NCBI GenBank assembly: GCA_046295175.1
Contig: JBKBNY010000009.1
Coordinates: 217,476-281,475, forward strand
Direction of reading: 5' to 3'
DNA: 64,000 nucleotides
Origin: JALOLV01 sp046295175
GTDB lineage: Bacteria; Bacteroidota; Bacteroidia; Cytophagales; Spirosomataceae
Part shown: positions 9,088 through 17,706 of the stretch, one piece after another
How the letters are laid out: each line of letters begins with the position of its first letter
How positions within the stretch are numbered: position 1 is the stretch's first letter
Notes under the pieces: generated by a model
What the model was told of the DNA's origin: nothing
Database searches by the model: none
The model's input: the letters and a program-made list of their open reading frames with translations, nothing else
Made by a program: the position numbers and the translations under genes

Positions 9088-9424
9088 TTGAAATGGGCAA
9101 GTTTTTTAAAAGAAAACCATTGAATTAATAATTGACCGCTAAATTACTCAAAAATCGGATTGCAGATAGAATATTTTTGGTAAATATTTATAGAAACTTC
9201 CTATTATGTTTTTGATTTGTGTTTTGATGTGATTCAATGAATAGTAATTTTGGGAATTTAATGGAGCTCAATAATTATCAAATTTTTTAAAAAATTAATC
9301 AATTATAAATTTTATAAGGTTTTAGTAAAAGGTTAATTGTGAAAAGTGGCCAATAAACTTGTATTTATGAAATTCTGGAGTTAATTACCATTTTCGTGTA
9401 ACTACTTTCTTTTAATATTTAATT
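9088..9424. other. Divergent intergenic region before the metacaspase gene
   Basis: This 337-bp AT-rich gap holds the promoters of sucC (minus) and the metacaspase gene (plus). TAATTTTG at 9245-9252 matches TAnnTTTG on the plus strand, with a TTG 18 bp upstream at 9224-9226, so it could drive the metacaspase gene with a long 5' leader. I see no small open frame or RNA gene. Confidence 0.5.
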
Positions 9425-10507
9425 ATGAAATCTAAAATTGTTTTTTGTTTAGTACTATTTACACATTTTTCGATTGCTCAAACCCAAACTGGTTTCAAAC
9501 GAACTTGGGTGTTTATGGTGGGTGTACTCGAATGGGCCGATAAAGAAACTTTTGCACCATTTGACAAAGCAGGTAGGGTAGATGCTAAAATTTTTAAGTT
9601 TTTTGAGAAGAATGGAGTTCCTGCCGAGCAAATGATGTATTTGCAAGACAAACAAGCAACTTCAAAGAGCGTCAAAGAGGCATTGCAAAAGTTTGTAAAA
9701 AAAGCTACAAAAGATGATGTTTTGTTCTTCTACTATTGCGGTCATGGATATAAAAACGATGCAAGTAAAGTTTGCTTTGCCAATTTCAGTGGTGAAGATT
9801 GGACAGCAAATGAGATTGTAAAGACTGTGAATGATAATTTTGCTGGAAATACTGCATTTTTTGTGGCTGATTGCTGTAATTCGGGAGGATTGGCAAATGA
9901 AGCACGTAAATATCCAACTAAAAATTTTGTTGCCTTGAATTCGGTTGTCCCGACCGATGCTTCAACTGGAAACTGGACATTCTCAAACGCTCTACTGTAT
10001 GCTCTGCAAGGTCAAAATTTTGTTGATTTGAATAATGATAGAAAAATCACATTATCCGAATTCGTTAATTATTATGACAATGAAATGGCTATTGTTGAAG
10101 GTCAAAAAGCGGCATATTATTTACCAAAATCGATGAATGATTGGGTTATGACATCTAACATTTCCCCTAAAAAAAATAATCGAATTGGCGAAAAAGTATT
10201 AGCCGACTACGATGGTGTAGATTATTTAGGATTTATCACAGATTTTAAGGAGAATAAATACAATGTAAGGTTTTACAGCTATATCAATGACGAAACTGAA
10301 TGGCTCGAAGCTAAAAGATTGAAGAAATTTACTTGCAAAAAAGATTTTGCCGCGGGTTCGAGTGTCTTAGTTATGGATGTCGATAAAAAATGGTATCCTG
10401 CTAAAGTAATTAAGAAGTTGTCGTGCTTGCACTACGTGCATTACGACGATTATGGAAATGAGTACGATGCCTGGATTCACCCTGACAACATAAAACTAAA
10501 AAAATGA
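9425..10507 (+). CDS. Secreted metacaspase-like (C14) protease with EF-hand-like loop and two Tudor-like modules
   Basis: Protein of 360 residues with a signal peptide (about residues 1-19, ending SIAQ). The caspase-type domain (27-245) has the catalytic histidine in YYCGHGY (His107) and the catalytic cysteine in DCCNSGG (Cys151 by alignment with DxCxSG). Residues 201-212 (DLNNDRKITLSE) form a canonical EF-hand calcium loop with acidic or polar ligands at positions 1, 3, 5 and 12. Residues ~254-302 and ~310-358 are two similar beta-rich modules with the pattern GxxVLxxDxDxxxYxxxI and a closing NDETEWL or GNEYDAWI. They resemble Tudor/chromo-barrel (Tudor-knot) domains. The combination suggests a calcium-responsive periplasmic or extracellular protease (inference). 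Metacaspases cleave after Arg or Lys; its targets are unknown. It is followed 95 bp later by an M28 peptidase gene. Confidence 0.8.
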   Translation: MKSKIVFCLVLFTHFSIAQTQTGFKRTWVFMVGVLEWADKETFAPFDKAGRVDAKIFKFFEKNGVPAEQMMYLQDKQATSKSVKEALQKFVKKATKDDVLFFYYCGHGYKNDASKVCFANFSGEDWTANEIVKTVNDNFAGNTAFFVADCCNSGGLANEARKYPTKNFVALNSVVPTDASTGNWTFSNALLYALQGQNFVDLNNDRKITLSEFVNYYDNEMAIVEGQKAAYYLPKSMNDWVMTSNISPKKNNRIGEKVLADYDGVDYLGFITDFKENKYNVRFYSYINDETEWLEAKRLKKFTCKKDFAAGSSVLVMDVDKKWYPAKVIKKLSCLHYVHYDDYGNEYDAWIHPDNIKLKK

Positions 10508-10602
10508 TTCAATCTCAATTTTTGGGAGTTTAATCGCATTTATTGGATTCATCCAATTCGACAATCTTATATTTACTACCGACAAACTAAAACATCTATT
10601 AA

Positions 10603-12141
10603 ATGAAAAAACTACTACCCGTAATCCTACTTGGAATGTTTTCTTCGGGCGTGATGGCACAAGAAGAAAAAGTAGATTTAGAAATGACCCAAAAAATCCG
10701 TCAAGAAGGCTTAAAGAATTCAAAAGTGATGGATATTGCTTTCAATCTCACCGATGCCAACGGTCCACGTCTTCAAGGTTCTCCTGGATTCATGAAAGCC
10801 GCAAATTATTCAAAAAGTAAATTGGCAGAATGGGGATTGGAAGATGCAAAACTGGAGCCTTGGGGCGAATTTGGTAAAGGATGGGAGCTTCAAAAATGCT
10901 ATGTTGCCATGACGGCCCCTTATTATAAACCTTTAATTGCGATTCCGAAGGCTTGGACAGCTGGTACAAAGGGTAAATTAAAAACGGCAGAAATTCTACT
11001 GATTGATGAAACCGACACAACTGGCCTTGAAAACTACAAAGGCAGATTAAAAGATAAAGTGATTTTACTTTACAAGAGCGATAAAATCCAACCCTCGTTT
11101 AAGGCTGATGCCGAACGCTACACCGATGAAGAATTAGAAAAAATGGCAACTGCTGCACCAGCCAATCAAAATCAATCTGATACGACATTTAGAGCAATGA
11201 TGCAGGCGATTCGTCGCTCAAATCTACTATCTACCAAAACCAAAGAAATGGCTAAAAAAGAAGGAGCTTTGGCGTTGTTGAGCATGAATGTAAGAGGTAA
11301 AGATGGTACTTTGTTTGTGTCGGGTGGAGGCTCATTTAAAGGTACTGACCCCGAAAACTTGCTTGATATTATGTTGGCTGCCGAAGATTATCTGATGCTT
11401 TGCCGATTGACTAAAGCAGGGATTCCAGTAAAATTAGATTTAGATGTCAAAACTAAATTTTTTACCGATGACCTTAAAGGATATAATGTTTTGGCCGAAA
11501 TCAAAGGCACAGACCCTAATCTAAAAGATGAAGTCGTAATGCTGGGAGCCCACTTAGACTCGTGGCATGCGGCTTCGGGAGCAACTGATAACGCCGCTGG
11601 TTCGGCTGTAATGATGGAGGCTGTCAGAATCTTGAAGGCATTGAATGTTAAGCCTCGTCGTACTATCAGAATCGCACTTTGGAGTGCAGAAGAAGAAGGG
11701 CTTTTTGGTTCAAGGAACTATGTAAAAAATCACCTCACCGACCCCAACGATGCCAAGAAAACAAATGCCGAGGGAGACAAAATTGCAGGATATTTTAATG
11801 TTGATAACGGTACTGGTAAAATCAGAGGGATTTATTTGCAAGGATTTAAAGATTGTGGACCAATATTTTCAAAATGGCTCGAACCTTTCCATGATTTAGG
11901 GGCAAAAACTGTTACAATCAGAAATACGGGCGGTACAGACCATTTGGCTTTTGCAGGAGTAGGGATTCCAGGCTTTCAATTCATCCAAGATGAAATCGAA
12001 TATGATACTCGTACTCACCACACAAATATGGATTCTTATGACCATTTGCAGCCCGAAGATTTGAAACAAGCTGCTACAATCGTTGCTTCGTTTGTGTATA
12101 ATACGGCCATGCGAGATGAAAAATTACCGAGAAAGAAGTAA
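10603..12141 (+). CDS. Secreted M28-family metallopeptidase
   Basis: Protein of 512 residues with a signal peptide (about 1-19, GVMAQ). It has the carboxypeptidase Q-like layout: an N-terminal part of the catalytic fold, a PA-like insertion around residues 130-245, then the zinc core. Visible metal and catalytic residues are GAHLDSW (His317, Asp319), ATDNAAGS (Asp329), WSAEEEGLFGS (tandem glutamates near 363-364), an Asp in YFNVDNGTG and His in TRTHHTNMDSYDHL. It should release amino acids from peptides in the periplasm or outside the cell. The terminator beyond its stop is shared with the convergent SIS gene. Confidence 0.9.
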   Translation: MKKLLPVILLGMFSSGVMAQEEKVDLEMTQKIRQEGLKNSKVMDIAFNLTDANGPRLQGSPGFMKAANYSKSKLAEWGLEDAKLEPWGEFGKGWELQKCYVAMTAPYYKPLIAIPKAWTAGTKGKLKTAEILLIDETDTTGLENYKGRLKDKVILLYKSDKIQPSFKADAERYTDEELEKMATAAPANQNQSDTTFRAMMQAIRRSNLLSTKTKEMAKKEGALALLSMNVRGKDGTLFVSGGGSFKGTDPENLLDIMLAAEDYLMLCRLTKAGIPVKLDLDVKTKFFTDDLKGYNVLAEIKGTDPNLKDEVVMLGAHLDSWHAASGATDNAAGSAVMMEAVRILKALNVKPRRTIRIALWSAEEEGLFGSRNYVKNHLTDPNDAKKTNAEGDKIAGYFNVDNGTGKIRGIYLQGFKDCGPIFSKWLEPFHDLGAKTVTIRNTGGTDHLAFAGVGIPGFQFIQDEIEYDTRTHHTNMDSYDHLQPEDLKQAATIVASFVYNTAMRDEKLPRKK

Positions 12142-12200
12142 TTGTTTGAATATCTATAACTTACAATTGGTTGAATTTTAGTAAATAAACAGGTTGAAGT

Positions 12201-12234
12201 AATAGAGCCGTGGATTTGAATCCACGGCTCTATT
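12201..12234. terminator. Bidirectional terminator between M28 and SIS genes
   Basis: A perfect 14-bp stem (12201-12214 with 12221-12234) with a 6-base loop and a T-run on the plus-strand side. It overlaps the last codons and TAG stop of the minus-strand SIS gene at 12230. Confidence 0.8.
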
Positions 12235-13030
12235 TTTGCTCGCTTACATAACTCTGGATTCCTACTTTTGCGTACATCTGTGCAATTCGATGAGCGTGTT
12301 CGTCGTAAGCTGCCTCAAAAATTTCGGCGGCACGCTGAGAGCCTACCAATGCACCCGCAACCAATGCTTTTGGTGGGTGTCCTGCTTCGGTTAATAACTT
12401 GGCAACTTCTGCTTTGATACTATTGATGACGATAGCTCCGCCCACAGTTGAACCCGGAGAAACTGGCATTTCCATTCCTTCGATTTGTATCATTGCATCT
12501 CCAACTGGAGCCCCAGTATCAATTACTAACTCAGCGAAATCGCTGAGTTTTTTTCCGTCTTGGCGTTTACTGCTACTTGCTTCGGAGTGTTCTTTAGTAA
12601 TGAGTGCTACAACTTTTATTCCTTTCTGTTGAAAAATCTCCGCCATTTCGACAGGAACAATGTTTGTTCCAGAAGAAGAAATTATCAAAGCTGAATCAAT
12701 TGGGGATACATCAAAATTTCTTAGGATTCGGTCGGCTAAACCACTCACGTTTTCTAAAAACATGGCTTGTCGTTGTCCGTTTGCACCCACAACTAAATTA
12801 TGAAAAGTCAATGATAACTCAACAATAGGATTGAATCCGGCAAATGAACCATACCGAGGCCACATTTCTTCAACCATAATTCGGCTGTGACCACTACCAA
12901 AAACATGAACCATTCTTCCAGCCAAAATACTATCGGCAAACCAACCGGCAGCAGTTTTCATTTCGTCTTCTTGGTTGGCAATTGTTTTAAGAATCTGCTG
13001 GCACTTTTCGATATATTGCTGGATAACCAT
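12230..13030 (-). CDS. SIS-domain sugar-phosphate isomerase-like protein (UPF0309 type)
   Basis: Cytoplasmic protein of 266 residues. The SIS fold binds phosphorylated sugars: HVFGSGHSR near residue 43 and IISSSGTNIVPVEMA near 115 are the Ser/Thr-rich phosphate-binding loops. The C-terminal part (PVSPGSTVGGAIVINSIKAEVA) matches the UPF0309 group of sugar isomerases and MurQ-like proteins. The exact substrate is unknown. It lies 34 bp behind the ROK kinase gene, itself 20 bp behind the SDR gene, so the three form one operon for an amino-sugar or other sugar pathway (inference). Its stop lies inside the terminator. Confidence 0.8.
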   Translation of the reverse strand: MVIQQYIEKCQQILKTIANQEDEMKTAAGWFADSILAGRMVHVFGSGHSRIMVEEMWPRYGSFAGFNPIVELSLTFHNLVVGANGQRQAMFLENVSGLADRILRNFDVSPIDSALIISSSGTNIVPVEMAEIFQQKGIKVVALITKEHSEASSSKRQDGKKLSDFAELVIDTGAPVGDAMIQIEGMEMPVSPGSTVGGAIVINSIKAEVAKLLTEAGHPPKALVAGALVGSQRAAEIFEAAYDEHAHRIAQMYAKVGIQSYVSEQK

Positions 13031-13064
13031 TTATTTGGATAGAAAAAGGGTTTAAAACACAAAA

Positions 13065-13949
13065 TTAATTCATTTTATTCATCACAAAACTTGCCGCTCC
13101 GATTGCCCCAGCCATATCACCAAAATAGGCTTGCACGATTGGAGTTTGTTTGTTGGGTCTGAATTCGTACAAATCCATGAATTCTCGTAGTGGTTTATAG
13201 AGTGCATCATCGGCGAGGGTAATTCCGCCTGCTAAAACTACGATTTCGGGCGAGAGTGCATTGATGATTGAACTGATACTAACAGCTAATTTTTTGATAG
13301 AAGTTAGCCATATCAATGTAGCCCAAGAATCCCCATTTTTATACGCTTCTGTTAATTGCCAAGTTGATTCAAACCGTCCGAGCGAGCGTTTTTTTATTGA
13401 ATAATTCCCAATTGCATACTCTAAACTTCCGGGAGCACCTAAAATACTCAATTCATCATCCTGCGAATCTATTGATAGGTGGCCAAGGTGTCCTGCCATT
13501 TGGGCAAGTCCTTGATACAATTGACCATTAATCATTATTCCACCACCAACACCTGTTCCCAATGTAAGCAAAACTACATTTTTATAACCTTTTGCTGCTC
13601 CAAAAGTAGCTTCGGCCATCAAAGCTGAGTGAGCATCATTCAAGACATACGTTGCGTAGCCTAAGTATTCACCCCATTTGTAATTCTCTAAACCGTTTAA
13701 ACGGTTTGGCAAATAGGCAATACATCGGTTTTGTTCGTCAGGCAAGCCGGGTGCCGACATACCAATTCCAGCAATTTTGTGTTCGGTGCATCCTTCAAGA
13801 TAATCAACCATTTCTTTAACGTTGACTCGCCAAGCAAAATCCCCATTATCTCGTGTTGGAATGTAATGTTGTTTCAAGATTGCTCCTTTTTCGTTGATAA
13901 TCAAGCCTTTAACATTTGTTCCGCCCAAGTCAATTCCGATGTAAATCAT
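13065..13949 (-). CDS. ROK-family sugar kinase without the usual zinc cysteines
   Basis: Cytoplasmic kinase of 294 residues. The actin-fold ATP site starts GIDLGGTNVKG (residues 4-14), a second phosphate motif is LTLGTGVGGGIM, and AGHLGHLSID corresponds to the sugar-contacting GHxxH region. Most ROK proteins then carry CxCGxxGCxE, which binds zinc. Here the aligned stretch reads SILGAPGSLEY with no cysteine, so the zinc site appears lost. Substrate is not predictable; glucose, N-acetylglucosamine and N-acetylmannosamine kinases all belong to the family. It is the middle gene of the SDR-ROK-SIS operon, supporting phosphorylation of a sugar later handled by the SIS protein. Confidence 0.85.
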   Translation of the reverse strand: MIYIGIDLGGTNVKGLIINEKGAILKQHYIPTRDNGDFAWRVNVKEMVDYLEGCTEHKIAGIGMSAPGLPDEQNRCIAYLPNRLNGLENYKWGEYLGYATYVLNDAHSALMAEATFGAAKGYKNVVLLTLGTGVGGGIMINGQLYQGLAQMAGHLGHLSIDSQDDELSILGAPGSLEYAIGNYSIKKRSLGRFESTWQLTEAYKNGDSWATLIWLTSIKKLAVSISSIINALSPEIVVLAGGITLADDALYKPLREFMDLYEFRPNKQTPIVQAYFGDMAGAIGAASFVMNKMN

Positions 13950-13969
13950 TGAATTAAAATCTATTTAAC

Positions 13970-14752
13970 TTATTGATATTGCCCTTCACTGATGCCCCAT
14001 CCACCATCAACAAATAATACTTGACCAGTTGTGAATTTTGAATAATCAGACATGAAGTACATTGCCGCACCGTCTAAATCGCTCGGTATTCCGTTTCGTC
14101 CACCGTCAAGTGGTTGTTTTGTTTTGATAAACGACTGTATAGTTTCGTCTTTAGATGCTCGACCCGACATTGGGGTTTCGACCAAAGCTGGTGCTAAAAC
14201 ATTTATTCGGATATCGTTTTGAGCGTAATACGATGCAATTGATTTAGAAAATCCGATAATTGCCGATTTTGTTGCGGCATAGGCATGAGTCGAAAAGAAT
14301 TTTGGTGAAGGGCTGACCCCAAGCACCGAACCCATGTTGAGGATAGTTCCCACTTGATTTAACTCCATAAACTTTTTGACAGCCGCTTGGTTGGATAGCA
14401 TCAAACTGGTGAGATTTAGCTCAAAAGTTTTATTCCATCCATCTAAAGTCAATTCGTGCAGAGGTCCGTCCCCAAACTTTCGTCCGCTACCACCTGCTAC
14501 ATGGTAAAGTCCATCAAAACCGCCGAACTCGCTGATGATTAGTTCAATAGCTTTTGTTGCAGTACTTGGATTGGTGGCATCTGCACAAATTGCTCTCGAA
14601 TTTTCGCCAAGTTCTATTTCTGCGGCAACGCAGCTTTCAGGATTTCTTCCTACGACCACAACTTTTGCATTATTACTGATAAATACTTTTGCAGCTGAGA
14701 GACCAAGCCCAGTTGTTCCGCCAATTATTACTATTTTTTTATCATCGAGCAT
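13970..14752 (-). CDS. Short-chain dehydrogenase/reductase (SDR)
   Basis: NAD(P)-dependent oxidoreductase of 260 residues. The Rossmann motif IIGGTTGLGLSAAK is at residues 9-22, the catalytic serine sits in LNMGSVLG, and the catalytic Tyr-Lys pair in AYAATKSAIIGF. The C-terminus ends with the SDR signature GQVLFVDGGWGISEG. The substrate is unknown; the downstream kinase and SIS genes suggest a sugar or polyol. It is the promoter-proximal gene of the operon. Its start codon lies only 6 bp from a HutC-type palindrome, so a GntR-family regulator probably controls it. Confidence 0.85.
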   Translation of the reverse strand: MLDDKKIVIIGGTTGLGLSAAKVFISNNAKVVVVGRNPESCVAAEIELGENSRAICADATNPSTATKAIELIISEFGGFDGLYHVAGGSGRKFGDGPLHELTLDGWNKTFELNLTSLMLSNQAAVKKFMELNQVGTILNMGSVLGVSPSPKFFSTHAYAATKSAIIGFSKSIASYYAQNDIRINVLAPALVETPMSGRASKDETIQSFIKTKQPLDGGRNGIPSDLDGAAMYFMSDYSKFTTGQVLFVDGGWGISEGQYQ

Positions 14753-14758
14753 ATTACA

Positions 14759-14774
14759 ACTTGTCTATACAAGT
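14759..14774. promoter_or_regulatory. GntR/HutC-type operator upstream of the SDR-ROK-SIS operon
   Basis: ACTTGTCTATACAAGT is palindromic except for its two central mismatched positions and fits the HutC-subfamily consensus GTMTAKAC. The sequence, or its exact reverse complement, recurs twice at 21491-21533. It lies immediately upstream of the SDR start codon. No GntR regulator gene is in the window. Confidence 0.75.
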
Positions 14775-14792
14775 GTTGCAAATAAATAAAAA

Positions 14793-14818
14793 AGGTAGAT
14801 GCCATGCAACATCTACCT
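14793..14818 (-). terminator. Terminator of the propeller-protein gene
   Basis: A 9-bp stem (14793-14801 with 14810-14818) with an 8-base loop, followed on the minus strand by a T-rich tract. It lies 22 bp past the stop of the gene at 14840-17017 and insulates the SDR operon. Confidence 0.75.
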
Positions 14819-14839
14819 CAATAATTATTTCGATTGTTT

Positions 14840-17017
14840 CTATCTAATCTCAACTTTTGTCCAGCCGTGGCAAACATTACAGCTATTCAAATTATTGCTT
14901 GGCTGTGCTTGAATAGAAGCTGGGAGACTACTTACAATTCCTACAAAGTTTTTACCACTTTGAGAAATAAAAGTGACATTATTTAAAAACCAAAATAGCG
15001 ATTGACATTCTTCAAGTGTACCATTCCACGTTACCCTAATTGTATCACCGATATTGTATGATTGTTTATCGAGTGTCAGTGAGCGGGTGTTTTCAGGACA
15101 AAGCGTCGGATTATTATCGTGCTGACAAGTGGCAGCATAAACATCTATTTCAAGTTTTTTGTAATTTTCATGCCCGATATGAACCTTCATTTTTCCCAAT
15201 AAGTTACTATTAGAACCGCTGTTTTTGATTATCAGCGTATTGTTAGTCAGGTCGTATGGTACACGGGCTTCTTGATTTTCTACACCTAATGTGAATACAT
15301 TTACCGTAGAGTCATTAGAAAAAGGCTCATACCTCATTTTGACCCCACCATCTCTACATTCTTGGTAGATAAAAGTCTGTAAATTAGAAGTTTGAGATGA
15401 TTGTGTTGTATTGCCGCAGCCTTCAATTTTAGCAACGTACTTTGAAGACTGTAAAGCATTTATTGAAGTTCCGGGTGTAAAAACAATACTTTTACCAGCC
15501 TTATGTATCACTTCTGCTCCACTGACCATCGAGCCTGAAAACGTAATATTTTCTGAAACCTCAATTAAAGTTTCACCAGAAGGGTATGTTTCGTTACTCT
15601 GGTAATTGGGTAAACAAGAGAAATCAATTTTTACCAACCAAGCATCGTGCCCTTCTCCTCCTTCAAATCCCACAACATCACCATTTGCATCCGAACGAGT
15701 TTTACCACCAACAATCAAACTTCCGTTTTTTAGCATAAGAGCATTCAAGGCATCTTCATTATTGTTTCCACCGAATATCTTCTGCCAAACAATATTCCCC
15801 AAATTATCAATTTCAAAAACCCAAAAGTCCAAATAATCAATATTGACTCCGACCGGAGGATGAAAACCTAGGGCAACATCACCGTTTGAAGAGCCAGTAT
15901 TCCCTACGACAATAAGTTTATTGTGACTTGTAAGTAGTATGCTCGATGCTTTTTCTTTATATGTGCCGCCATACATTCTATCCCAAATTAAACTACCTGA
16001 GCTGCTTAATTTCATTAACCAAATATCTTCAAAATATGGACTGTGTATTTTATTTAACAAATCTCCATCGTTAGAAATCGATGTGTTATTTACCATGATT
16101 GAACCATCAGTTAATTCGACAACTCCTTTTGCTTCATCAACTTGCGAGCCACCGTATGTTTTGCTCCAAAGTTGTGTACCCGAACTGTTAACTCTGATGA
16201 TTAGGGCGTCGTTGTTGCCTTTATTTGGAGAAATGTACTGGTCGTTTGAGTTTGTTTTACCAACAATTACAAAATCATTATTGCTTGTTTGTACAATATC
16301 TGATAAATCCTCGTTTTGTAATCCGCCGTAGCATTTTTTCCAAATGATTGAACCATTCAAATCGACCTTAGCTAACCAAATGTCGTATCCACTTTTTCTA
16401 TCCGAATCGGCAATATCACCATCGTTAGACCACGTAGCCGCTCCAATTAATAACTTATTATCGCGAGTAAGAAGTAATTTTCTTGGCTCATCATGCGTAC
16501 TCCCGCCAAAGATTTTAGACCACAAAAACTTACCTTTCGAGTCAAGTTTTGCCAGAAAAATCTCGGATAAGCCACGAAAGATTCTGAAAGGTACATCTTG
16601 GTAGATTAATTCATTGGGTCGATTGACATAAATTCGAGGAGTTGAAGAGGGGATTCGACCTAAAATGTAAAAACTACTGTCGGGCATTTGTACGATACTT
16701 ACACCTTTGAAATCAGTGTAAGTTGTTGGCTCTTGCAGGATTGTCTCCCAAATAACATGACCATCTTTACTCGAAACTTTTGAAACACGGATACTTTCAA
16801 CTCCATCATTCAAAACGGCATTCCCTATGGTGGCAATATTTCCATCATGGGTTTGGATTGATTGATTGATGAAATCATCATAATAGGCAGACCACCCATA
16901 AGTTTGGGTCCAGCTCAGTTGAGGATTCTGAGCATAAACGCTGAGTTGGGTAAAGGCAACAATCACAATCGTGGTGATTGCAATTGAGATAGAGTTTTTA
17001 AGGGAAAGCAAATTCAT
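14840..17017 (-). CDS. Secreted beta-propeller-like repeat protein
   Basis: Exported protein of 725 residues; the signal peptide ends near residue 30 (SVYAQ). Residues ~35-480 contain about eight repeats of roughly 55 residues. Each has a GxxxWxxxYGG or GNIVWQKIFGG core followed by SSN(D/G)DF-type turns and LIVGGKT-like strands. This resembles the propeller repeats found in many Bacteroidota secreted proteins. Residues ~490-725 form one or two further domains with scattered cysteines (for example CQHDNNPTLCPEN) and a final CNVCHGWTKVEIR. No classical T9SS C-terminal domain is recognised. Function unknown; ligand binding at the surface is an inference. Confidence 0.65.
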   Translation of the reverse strand: MNLLSLKNSISIAITTIVIVAFTQLSVYAQNPQLSWTQTYGWSAYYDDFINQSIQTHDGNIATIGNAVLNDGVESIRVSKVSSKDGHVIWETILQEPTTYTDFKGVSIVQMPDSSFYILGRIPSSTPRIYVNRPNELIYQDVPFRIFRGLSEIFLAKLDSKGKFLWSKIFGGSTHDEPRKLLLTRDNKLLIGAATWSNDGDIADSDRKSGYDIWLAKVDLNGSIIWKKCYGGLQNEDLSDIVQTSNNDFVIVGKTNSNDQYISPNKGNNDALIIRVNSSGTQLWSKTYGGSQVDEAKGVVELTDGSIMVNNTSISNDGDLLNKIHSPYFEDIWLMKLSSSGSLIWDRMYGGTYKEKASSILLTSHNKLIVVGNTGSSNGDVALGFHPPVGVNIDYLDFWVFEIDNLGNIVWQKIFGGNNNEDALNALMLKNGSLIVGGKTRSDANGDVVGFEGGEGHDAWLVKIDFSCLPNYQSNETYPSGETLIEVSENITFSGSMVSGAEVIHKAGKSIVFTPGTSINALQSSKYVAKIEGCGNTTQSSQTSNLQTFIYQECRDGGVKMRYEPFSNDSTVNVFTLGVENQEARVPYDLTNNTLIIKNSGSNSNLLGKMKVHIGHENYKKLEIDVYAATCQHDNNPTLCPENTRSLTLDKQSYNIGDTIRVTWNGTLEECQSLFWFLNNVTFISQSGKNFVGIVSSLPASIQAQPSNNLNSCNVCHGWTKVEIR

Positions 17018-17226
17018 TCAGAGAAATTAGGTAGTTTTATAGACTCAAAACGGGTTCAACAGTAGCAATCAGAGAGCATAAAACTATTAGACAAATTTAG
17101 AGAAAATTTTCAGAAATTTCTGAAACATCAATAAGTTTTTTTTAAAAACGTAAATAATTGCAGTTTTTGCCCCAAAAAGTGCAAAAAAAGGCATTAAAAT
17201 AGAATTAAATTTATTTTCTCATTTTT

Positions 17227-17301
17227 CTACGAAAAAAATCGTAGAATTTATTTTGAATTACGAAATAAATCGTAGTATATTTGCTACGAAATTAATCGTA
17301 G
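17227..17301. promoter_or_regulatory. Three BlaI/MecI-type operators
   Basis: Three 18-bp dyads lie at 17227-17244, 17258-17275 and 17284-17301. The first and third have the form CTACGA-N6-TCGTAG; the second has one arm base changed (TTACGA). The centre-to-centre spacings are 31 and 26 bp. The third ends 4 bp before the blaI start codon. TACA/TGTA-type dyads of this length are bound by BlaI/MecI dimers in known systems. The placement predicts autorepression of blaI-blaR1. Confidence 0.85.
17253..17283 (+). promoter_or_regulatory. blaI promoter
   Basis: TATATTTG at 17276-17283 matches the -7 consensus TAnnTTTG. A TTG at 17253-17255 lies 20 bp upstream as the -33 element. The -7 box sits exactly between the second and third operators, so repressor binding would block it. 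Confidence 0.75.
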
Positions 17302-17305
17302 ATAA

Positions 17306-17680
17306 ATGGAAGGCGTAAAACCAACAGATTCAGAATTAGAAATCCTGCAAGTTTTGTGGCAAGATGGACCAAGCACCGTGAGGCACGTTCACGAAAAAAT
17401 TGCTCAAAATAAAGATGTAGGATACACCACTACTTTGAAGTTTATGCAAATGATGTTTGAGAAGAAATTCTTGAGCCGAACCGACGAGGGGCGTTATCAT
17501 GTGTACAAAGCAGAAGTGGGCGAGGAGGAGACCCAACAAGTTTTGCTTGATAAATTTGTGGACTCAACATTTAGAGGCTCCGCAATGAAATTAGTAATGC
17601 AAGCACTCGGAAACCACAAGGCTTCAAAAGAAGAATTAGATGAAATTAAGAGATTGATTTCGTCGATTGAAAGTGAATAA
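17306..17680 (+). CDS. BlaI/MecI/CopY-family repressor
   Basis: Winged-helix repressor of 124 residues. The DNA-binding domain begins LTDSELEILQVLW-like (PTDSELEILQVLWQDG) and continues with GYTTTLKFMQMMFEKKFLSR, the family's recognition helix and wing. The C-terminal ~45 residues form the dimerisation helices that the partner protease is expected to cleave. It binds the three dyads directly upstream (inference from position and symmetry). The M56 sensor gene follows after 26 bp, the usual BlaI-BlaR1 order. Confidence 0.9.
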   Translation: MEGVKPTDSELEILQVLWQDGPSTVRHVHEKIAQNKDVGYTTTLKFMQMMFEKKFLSRTDEGRYHVYKAEVGEEETQQVLLDKFVDSTFRGSAMKLVMQALGNHKASKEELDEIKRLISSIESE

Positions 17681-17706
17681 TTAAAACAAAATATGAAAAA
17701 CAAATT

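Larger units (their letters stand above)
17018..17305. other. Divergent control region of blaI
   Basis: This 288-bp region separates the propeller gene (minus) from blaI (plus). Its right end carries three BlaI-type operators and a promoter box, listed separately. The left part is AT-rich and shows nothing further. Confidence 0.6.
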
